A program made the translations under genes and the position numbers. A model generated the notes under the pieces. It saw nothing but the letters and a program-made list of their open reading frames with translations. It ran no database searches and was not told the origin of the DNA. From NCBI RefSeq assembly GCF_001187905.1, contig NZ_LGIS01000026.1:1-64000 (forward strand): a stretch of DNA of 64,000 nucleotides, in the 5' to 3' direction. Below, in pieces: positions 58,214 through 64,000 of the stretch. This DNA is from Pantoea sp. RIT-PI-b (GTDB lineage: Bacteria > Pseudomonadota > Gammaproteobacteria > Enterobacterales > Enterobacteriaceae). How positions within the stretch are numbered: position 1 is the stretch's first letter; every line of letters begins with the position of its first letter.

Positions 58214-61200
58214 GGCTGCGCCTCCGAGCGTTTAAAGCGACGGCGCGTGGCGTGGGCGAGACGATCGAACAGCAGATAGATCACCGGCGTGGTGAATAGC
58301 GTCAAAACCTGACTCACCACCAAACCGCCGACCATCGCAATACCTAATGGACGGCGCAGTTCCGCGCCGACGCCGGTACTCAGCATCAGCGGCAGCGCAC
58401 CGAGCAGCGCCGCCAATGTGGTCATCAGGATGGGACGGAAACGCAGCAAGCACGCCTGATAAATCGCCTCGCGCGGCGGCATGCCTTGCTCACGTTCCGC
58501 CGCCAGCGCGAAGTCGATCATCATGATGGCGTTTTTCTTCACGATACCGATCAGCAAGATAATGCCAATGATGGCGATGATATCCAGCTCGTTGCCGCTC
58601 AGCATTAGCGCCAGCAGCGCGCCGACGCCAGCGGTGGGCAGCGTGGATAGAATGGTGATGGGATGAATAAAGCTTTCGTACAGCACGCCGAGCACGATAT
58701 ACATCGCCACCACGGCGGCCACGATCAGCCATACGGTGCTGGACAACGCGGCTTCGAAAGCCAGCGTGCTGCCCTGGAACTGCGTCATCATTTCCGCGGG
58801 CATACCGACCTGATCTTCCGCCGCGCTCACCGCTTTCACCGCGTCGCCCAGCGAATAACCTTCTGCGACGTCAAACGAGAAAGTCGCCGACGGGAACTGA
58901 TCGAGGTGATTGATGCTCAAGGCGGCGTGACGTTCCTCAATCTGGGCGATGGCGCTCAGCGGCACGCTGCCGCCGTCGCTGCTGGTCAGGCGAATGCCGT
59001 CGAGGCTCGCCAGTCCTGGCATAGCATCGTTGTTCTGCTCCAGCACCACGCGATACTGGTTGGCCTGGGTGTAAATGGTGGAGATCAATCGCTGGCCAAA
59101 GGCGTTATACAGCGCGTTATCGACGTCGGCCATGCTGATACCCAACCGGCTGGCGCTGTCGCGATCGACGCGCACAAAGGCTTCCAGCCCTTGATCCTGC
59201 CAGTCACTGCTGACGTCGCGCAGTTGCGGCAGCGTGTTGAGCTGTTCCAGCAGTTTCGGCACCCACAAACTCAGCGACTCCAGCGAGCCCGATTGCAGCG
59301 TGAATTGGTACGGTGTGCGGCTCGCCTGGGTATCAATGGTTAGATCCTGCACCGGTTGCAGCCACAGCGAGATGCCCGGCACTTTGGCCAACGCCTGTTG
59401 CAGACGCTGTTGCACCGCCGGGATACGATCGTCGCGCTCATTTAACGGCTTGAGGTTGATCTGCAGGCGGGCGCTGTTGAGTGCGGCGTTGGTGCCATCG
59501 ACGCCAACAAACGACGTCATGCTTTGTACCGCCGGATCTTTCATGATGATCGAGGCGACATCGCGCGTGCGCTCAGACATGTTGGCGTAAGAAACTGACT
59601 GCGGTGCCTGCAGGGTGCCCTGAATAATGCTGTTATCCTGCTGCGGGAAGAAGCCTTTCGGAATGACAATCCACAGCAGCACGGTGATCAGCAAGGTGCC
59701 GAGCGCCACCGACAGCGTGATCCATGGATGCAGCAGCACGCGCGTTAAACCGCGACCATAATGGGCAATAATGCGATCAAACATCGCTTCGCTGGCGCGT
59801 GAGAAGCGGTTCTGCTTGCGCAGCGATTCAGCGCTCAACATGCGCGCGCACATCATTGGCGTCAGCGTCAGCGACACCACGGCGGAGATCAAAATCGCCA
59901 CCGCCAGCGTCACGGCGAATTCGCGGAACAGGCGACCAATCACATCGCCCATAAACAGCAGCGGGATCAGCACGGCAATCAGCGAGAAGGTGAGGGAGAT
60001 AATGGTGAAACCAATCTCGCCTGCGCCTTTCAGCGCCGCCGTTAGCGGCTTTTCGCCTTTTTCGATATAGCGTGAGATGTTCTCAATTACCACGATGGCG
60101 GCATCGACGACAAAACCGGTGGCGATGGTCAGCGCCATTAGCGTCAGATTGTTAATCGAGAAGCCGAGAAAATACATCGCGGCAAAGGTGCCGACCAGCG
60201 ACAGCGGTACGGCGACCGCAGGAATAATGGTCGCCGGCACGTTACGCAGGAACAGATAGATGATCATCACCACCAAACCCATCGCCAGCATCAGTTCGTG
60301 CTGCGTATCACTGACGGAGGCGCGGATGTTGGTGGTGCGGTCGGTAAGCAGTTTCACATCCACCGATTTCGGCAGCGTGGCGGTAAGTCCAGGCAACATG
60401 GCGCGGATATTATCGGCGGTGGCGATAATGTTGGCGCCGGGCTGGCGCTGCACGTTCAGTACAATCGCCGGCTGGCGGTTAGCCCAGGCGCCGAGCCAGC
60501 TGTTCTCGGCTCCTTGCTCAATGGTGGCGACATCGCCCAGCCGCACCGGCGCGCCGTTGTTATAGCTGATGATCAGCTGGCGATACTCTTCCGCTGAGGT
60601 CATCTGGTCGTTGGCCGACAGCGTAATCGAGCGCGTTGGGCCGTCGAGACTGCCTTTCGCCGAGTTGACGTTGCCATTGGTGATGGCGGTACGCACCGAT
60701 TCGCTGGTCAAGCCGAGTGCTGCCAGCGCTTGCGTGTTCATCTTCACGCGCACCGCCGGACGTTGTCCACCCGACAGCGTGACTAAACCGACGCCAGAGA
60801 CCTGCGAAATTTTCTGCGCCACGCGGGTTTCTACCATGTCCTGCACTTGCGTGAGCGGCATGCTGGTGGTGGTGACGGCCAGCGTCATGATCGGCGGATC
60901 GGCTGGGTTTACTTTGCTATAAACCGGCGGATTAGGCAGATCGCTGGGCAGCAGATTGGTGGCAGAGTTGATTGCCGCCTGCACTTCCTGTTCGGCGACG
61001 TCCAATGGCAGCGTCAGCTGGAACTGCAATGTGACTACCGACGCGCCGCCCGAACTCTGCGACGCCATCTGTTTCAGGCCGGACATCTGGCCAAACTGGC
61101 GTTCCAGCGGCGCAGTGATTGACGACGTGACGACATCCGGACTGGCGCCGGGATAGAGCGTCACCACTTGAATCGTCGGGTAATCCACTTCCGGCAGCGC

Positions 61201-61332
61201 GGAGACCGGCAGAAAACGGTAGCCGAGCACGCCCGCCAACAGAATGGCGATCATTAATAGCGTGGTGGCGACCGGGCGCAGAATAAACTGGCGTGATGGG
61301 CCGCCGCTTGAGTCTGGAGGCATCACCTGCAT
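58210..61332 (-). CDS. mdtB: RND efflux pump subunit MdtB
   Basis: 1040 residues, colinear with E. coli Mdt[45 protein letters not shown], the two RND halves and the [10 protein letters not shown] segment. One odd residue: in TM4 the usual [11 protein letters not shown] reads [11 protein letters not shown]. So Asp410 is kept but the second Asp (position 411, equivalent to AcrB Asp408) is Ala, encoded GCC at 60100-60102. That pair carries protons in RND pumps, and the adjacent mdtC keeps both. The stop overlaps mdtC and the start overlaps the mdtA stop by one base. The gene is otherwise intact. Confidence 0.95.
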   Translation of the reverse strand: MQVMPPDSSGGPSRQFILRPVATTLLMIAILLAGVLGYRFLPVSALPEVDYPTIQVVTLYPGASPDVVTSSITAPLERQFGQMSGLKQMASQSSGGASVVTLQFQLTLPLDVAEQEVQAAINSATNLLPSDLPNPPVYSKVNPADPPIMTLAVTTTSMPLTQVQDMVETRVAQKISQVSGVGLVTLSGGQRPAVRVKMNTQALAALGLTSESVRTAITNGNVNSAKGSLDGPTRSITLSANDQMTSAEEYRQLIISYNNGAPVRLGDVATIEQGAENSWLGAWANRQPAIVLNVQRQPGANIIATADNIRAMLPGLTATLPKSVDVKLLTDRTTNIRASVSDTQHELMLAMGLVVMIIYLFLRNVPATIIPAVAVPLSLVGTFAAMYFLGFSINNLTLMALTIATGFVVDAAIVVIENISRYIEKGEKPLTAALKGAGEIGFTIISLTFSLIAVLIPLLFMGDVIGRLFREFAVTLAVAILISAVVSLTLTPMMCARMLSAESLRKQNRFSRASEAMFDRIIAHYGRGLTRVLLHPWITLSVALGTLLITVLLWIVIPKGFFPQQDNSIIQGTLQAPQSVSYANMSERTRDVASIIMKDPAVQSMTSFVGVDGTNAALNSARLQINLKPLNERDDRIPAVQQRLQQALAKVPGISLWLQPVQDLTIDTQASRTPYQFTLQSGSLESLSLWVPKLLEQLNTLPQLRDVSSDWQDQGLEAFVRVDRDSASRLGISMADVDNALYNAFGQRLISTIYTQANQYRVVLEQNNDAMPGLASLDGIRLTSSDGGSVPLSAIAQIEERHAALSINHLDQFPSATFSFDVAEGYSLGDAVKAVSAAEDQVGMPAEMMTQFQGSTLAFEAALSSTVWLIVAAVVAMYIVLGVLYESFIHPITILSTLPTAGVGALLALMLSGNELDIIAIIGIILLIGIVKKNAIMMIDFALAAEREQGMPPREAIYQACLLRFRPILMTTLAALLGALPLMLSTGVGAELRRPLGIAMVGGLVVSQVLTLFTTPVIYLLFDRLAHATRRRFKRSEAQP

Positions 61333-62564
61333 TATTGACGCTCTCCACGAGCTGGCTGTGCAGCGCGGGTGCTGTGTGTGGCGGCACTTTGCGGGGCGAC
61401 AATCTCGACCGTTGCGCCTTCGGTCAGGCGATCCAGGCCGTCGGTGACCACACGATCGCCGGCTTCAAGACCCGCGCTGATCACCACTTTCTGGCTATCC
61501 TGCAATCCGGCGGTGACGCGTTTTTTGCTCACTTTGTTGTCGCTGTTCACCACCCAAACGAAATGACCATCGTTGCTCATCTGCAGCGCGGCGGTCGGAA
61601 TCACCACCGCATCCTGCAGGGTATCCACTTTCAAACGCGCATTAACAAATTGGTTCGGGAACAGCGTGTCATCTTGATTGTTAAAGCGTGCTTTGAGCTT
61701 GATGGTGCCGGTGGTGGCATCAATCTGGTTATCCAGACTCAATAATGCACCGGTGGTCAGTAAGGTTTTATTGCTGCGATCCCAGGCTTCGACAATCAGC
61801 GGCTGACCGCTTTTCTGCGCCTTGAGGATTTGGCTGATGTTATTTTCCGCCACGCTGAACACCACATCGATCGGATGCGTTTCGGTGATGACCACTAAAC
61901 CGGTGGTATCGCCGGAAGTGATGTAGTTGCCCACATCAACCTGCTTCAAGCCAACGCGGCCACCAATCGGCGCAGTGATGCGGCTGTAGGTAAGATTGAG
62001 TTGGGCACTGGCAACGTTACCTTCATCGGCTTTAAGCGTACCCAGCGTCTCGCTCACCAGCGAGCGTTGCGTATCCAGTTCCTGCTGCGATACCAGCGAG
62101 GTTTTCGCCAGTTTTTCATAGCGGCTAAGATCGCGGCGCGCATTGGCGAGCGTGGCCTGGTCTTTTGCCAGCTGGCCCTGCGCCTGGGTTAACGCGACCT
62201 GATAAGGACGCGGATCGATCTCCGCCAGCAGCGCGCCGGCGGCCACCTGCTGTCCCTCCTGGAAGTGCAGCGCCATCAGTTGCCCATCCACGCGACTGCG
62301 CACCGTAACGGTGTTGGCGGCGGTCACGGTACCGAGGCCGCTGAGATAATAGGGCACGCTTTGCGTGCTGGCTGTCGCAGCCTGCACTGGCGCTAATGGA
62401 CGACGCGCCGCGCCACCGCCTGCGCCGCGTCCACGCTGCTGCTGACCTTCGGCCTGCGGCTGTTTAGTCGGTTCCGCTGGATGCTGCCACCAGTAATATC
62501 CCCCTGCCAGCACGGCAATGACGGCTACGGCCAGCAAGCTTGTTTTTAGTCGACGGTTAATCAA
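61332..62564 (-). CDS. mdtA: RND pump membrane-fusion protein MdtA
   Basis: 410 residues from a TTG codon at 62564, which follows GGAGAG by nine bases and gives a normal signal-anchor start ([25 protein letters not shown]). No suitable ATG exists; a further TTG at 62639 is possible. HlyD/AcrA-type periplasmic adaptor: beta-barrel/lipoyl block [33 protein letters not shown], alpha-hairpin, second lipoyl half [28 protein letters not shown]-terminal barrel. Bridges MdtBC to TolC. First gene of the operon; the 249-base gap to the divergent aldo/keto reductase should hold a BaeR-box promoter, but I could not recognise a good match. Confidence 0.94.
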   Translation of the reverse strand: MINRRLKTSLLAVAVIAVLAGGYYWWQHPAEPTKQPQAEGQQQRGRGAGGGAARRPLAPVQAATASTQSVPYYLSGLGTVTAANTVTVRSRVDGQLMALHFQEGQQVAAGALLAEIDPRPYQVALTQAQGQLAKDQATLANARRDLSRYEKLAKTSLVSQQELDTQRSLVSETLGTLKADEGNVASAQLNLTYSRITAPIGGRVGLKQVDVGNYITSGDTTGLVVITETHPIDVVFSVAENNISQILKAQKSGQPLIVEAWDRSNKTLLTTGALLSLDNQIDATTGTIKLKARFNNQDDTLFPNQFVNARLKVDTLQDAVVIPTAALQMSNDGHFVWVVNSDNKVSKKRVTAGLQDSQKVVISAGLEAGDRVVTDGLDRLTEGATVEIVAPQSAATHSTRAAQPARGERQ

Positions 62565-62813
62565 GGTGTATGCTCTCCAGCGTGTCGTTTTCCCAAAATG
62601 CGAAATCAAATACCCTGACGGGGAACGCCTATTTCGCAAACGAATGATTGTAGTCGCCCGGACCGGACAAAAATTGAAGGAAATAAGAATATCGCCCCCG
62701 TACGGCTAAGTATTCATATTCTGTAAATATTCTGGCAGGAATACGCATAAGCGCCGCGTTTTTCCTTTGCTAAGCTCAATGCAGACCTGTCTCGTTTAAA
62801 TAAGGAGAACATA

Positions 62814-63776
62814 ATGAGTCAACAGAAACTCCGCCAGCTTGGCGACAGCGGTATAGAAGTTCCCCGTCTCACCTTTGGCGGCAACGTATTTGGCTGGACG
62901 GTGGATGAGAAAACCTCGTTTTCACTGCTGGATGCACTGGTGGAGAAAGGATTGTTCTTCATCGATACCGCTGATGTGTACTCGCGCTGGGCGCCAGGTA
63001 ATGAAGGGGGCGAATCGGAAACCATTATCGGTAAATGGCTGAAGAAAAGCGGCAAGCGCGATCGTATCGTACTGGCGACCAAAGTGGGCATGGAGCTGTC
63101 GCCGGAAAAAACCGGCCTGAAGCCCGCTTATATTCGTCAGGCGGTGGAAGATTCGCTGCGTCGCCTGCAAACCGACGTCATCGATCTGTATCAGGCGCAC
63201 CGCGATGATGACACGACGCCGCTGCTGGACACGCTTAAAGCCTTCGATTCGCTGATCAAAGAGGGCAAAGTGCGCGCCATTGGTGCCTCGAATTATAACG
63301 CTGAACGTCTGCAGGAAGCGTTGGACGTGAGCAAGCAACATAGTCTGGCGCGCTATGAAACCCTGCAGCCGGAATACAATCTGTACGATCGTCAGGAGTA
63401 TGAAGGCGGCCTGGAGCAGGTGGCGGTGAAAAATGGCCTTGGCGTGATTAACTACTATTCGCTGGCCAGCGGTTTCCTTAGCGGTAAATACAAAAAGCCA
63501 GAAGATGCCAGCAAGAGTAAGCGCGGGCAGGGCATCGTGGATAAATATCTCAACGAACGCGGCAAGCGCATCATTGAAGCGCTAGAAGATGTTGCGGCTT
63601 CACATGATGTATCAGCTACCCAGGTTGCACTGGCGTGGCAGATTGCGCGTCCGAGCATCACTGCGCCGATTGTCAGTGCCACTTCACTGGAGCAGCTGGA
63701 TGAACTGGTGAAAGCCACCGAGCTGGAACTCAGCAAGCAGGAAATTGAAGAGCTGGCGAGTGCCAGTAAATTGTAA
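62814..63776 (+). CDS. Aldo/keto reductase
   Basis: 320 residues, AKR TIM barrel. Recognised by RQLGDSGIEVPRLTFGGNVFGWTVDE, FIDTADVYSRWAPGNEGGESETIIGKWLK (catalytic Asp and Tyr), VLATKVGMEL (catalytic Lys), YQAHRDDDTTPLLDTL (catalytic His), IGASNYN and C-terminal PIVSATSLEQLDELVKA for NADPH. Reduces aldehydes or ketones; related to YajO/IolS types, physiological substrate unknown. Strong AAGGAGAAC ribosome site. Divergent from mdtA and followed by a terminator-like hairpin. Confidence 0.92.
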   Translation: MSQQKLRQLGDSGIEVPRLTFGGNVFGWTVDEKTSFSLLDALVEKGLFFIDTADVYSRWAPGNEGGESETIIGKWLKKSGKRDRIVLATKVGMELSPEKTGLKPAYIRQAVEDSLRRLQTDVIDLYQAHRDDDTTPLLDTLKAFDSLIKEGKVRAIGASNYNAERLQEALDVSKQHSLARYETLQPEYNLYDRQEYEGGLEQVAVKNGLGVINYYSLASGFLSGKYKKPEDASKSKRGQGIVDKYLNERGKRIIEALEDVAASHDVSATQVALAWQIARPSITAPIVSATSLEQLDELVKATELELSKQEIEELASASKL

Positions 63777-63784
63777 TGTTTTCA

Positions 63785-63810
63785 GGGACGCTGCGGCGTC
63801 CCGCTAATTT
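63785..63810 (+). terminator. Probable terminator of the aldo/keto reductase gene
   Basis: GGGACGC-TGCG-GCGTCCC nine bases after the stop, followed by GCTAATTTTCT. The T-tract is imperfect. The remaining 63811-64000 shows no supported gene; an ATG at the very end (63995) may begin the next one outside the window. Confidence 0.65.
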
Positions 63811-64000
63811 TCTGTTCTGCCTCACAAAAAATGCCATTTTCAGCAAAAGATTTTCAATCATCGACCAGCGTCACAATTGCGCTAACGCACTATCAACTTC
63901 AGGTAAACTGCGCACATATTTGCAAAAACTGACAAATCCTCAGCACTATCCTCTGTTCGATCCATCCCAGTAACTTCATATAAGAAAAACCATCATGAAC

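Noticed and set aside
58663..59343. 226-residue open frame on the plus strand
   Set aside because: Antisense shadow of mdtB; no start signal and no recognisable motif.
62640..62813. BaeR box upstream of mdtA
   Set aside because: I looked for a TTTTTCTCCATNATTGGC-like match on the mdtA strand and found none convincing by eye; a matrix scan would settle it.
63995..64000. Start of a further gene at the right edge
   Set aside because: Only ATGAAC is visible, with a weak upstream purine stretch; too little to annotate.

Overview
The window reads as chromosomal DNA of an enterobacterium, most likely Erwiniaceae (Pantoea/Erwinia-like). Gene order repeatedly follows two Escherichia coli neighbourhoods (nfo-yeiH-yeiE-lysP ... 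yeiG ... folE-yeiB-galS-mglBAC-sanA-cdd-yohK-yohJ, and metG/mrp, thiM-thiD, fbaB, yegS, cyaR-yegQ, baeRS-mdtDCBA). Protein sequences match those families almost end to end, with insertions that E. coli lacks. Coding density is high and G+C looks moderate by eye. There is no prophage, transposase, integrase, CRISPR array or rRNA; the one tRNA gene is tRNA-Asn(GTT). The genus call is inference.

Layout. 1-6.7 kb: nfo, yeiH, the regulator yeiE, the lysine permease lysP, then a Fur-box-preceded iron-type ABC permease/ATPase pair where E. coli carries cirA. 6.9-11.1 kb: formaldehyde detoxification (frmA-yeiG) behind a LysR gene, and a divergent MFS transporter. 11.2-18.3 kb: folE, yeiB, then galS and the mglBAC galactose ABC operon with visible CRP and Gal-operator sites. 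18.3-27.5 kb: sanA, maeA, cdd, yohKJ, a DUF559 nuclease-like gene running into a palindromic repeat array, metG, mrp and a GNAT gene. 27.7-30.1 kb: OxyR-type site and ahpCF. 30.1-38.8 kb: a co-directional block chiP-chb-set-galE-GT/GNAT joining chitin-oligomer uptake and hydrolysis to a sugar exporter, a GalE with a small gatekeeper residue, and a glycosyltransferase-acetyltransferase fusion. 39.0-41.9 kb: TPP riboswitch, thiMD, fbaB. 42.1-46.9 kb: an Rsp-type sugar-acid cluster (rspB, MFS, mannitol-dehydrogenase-family oxidoreductase, rspR). 47.0-51.4 kb: tRNA-Asn, a Gfo/Idh oxidoreductase, a GC-rich hairpin-dense non-coding block, yegS, the sRNA cyaR and yegQ. 51.5-62.6 kb: baeR-baeS-mdtD-mdtC-mdtB-mdtA envelope-stress efflux operon, transcribed leftward. 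62.8-63.8 kb: an aldo/keto reductase.

Non-coding repeats are a strong theme. They are a dispersed GTAGGG-headed palindrome family (about ten copies), two 127-bp palindromic elements of identical length, and a 186-bp array of 69-bp units bounded by 23-bp inverted repeats.

The observations most worth checking are: the chitin-linked glycoside operon with Cys297 in GalE and a GT-GNAT fusion; an Asp-to-Ala change in the proton-relay pair of MdtB; a 16-bp helix that would compete with the thiM TPP aptamer; and the DUF559 gene whose stop codon is supplied by a repeat.
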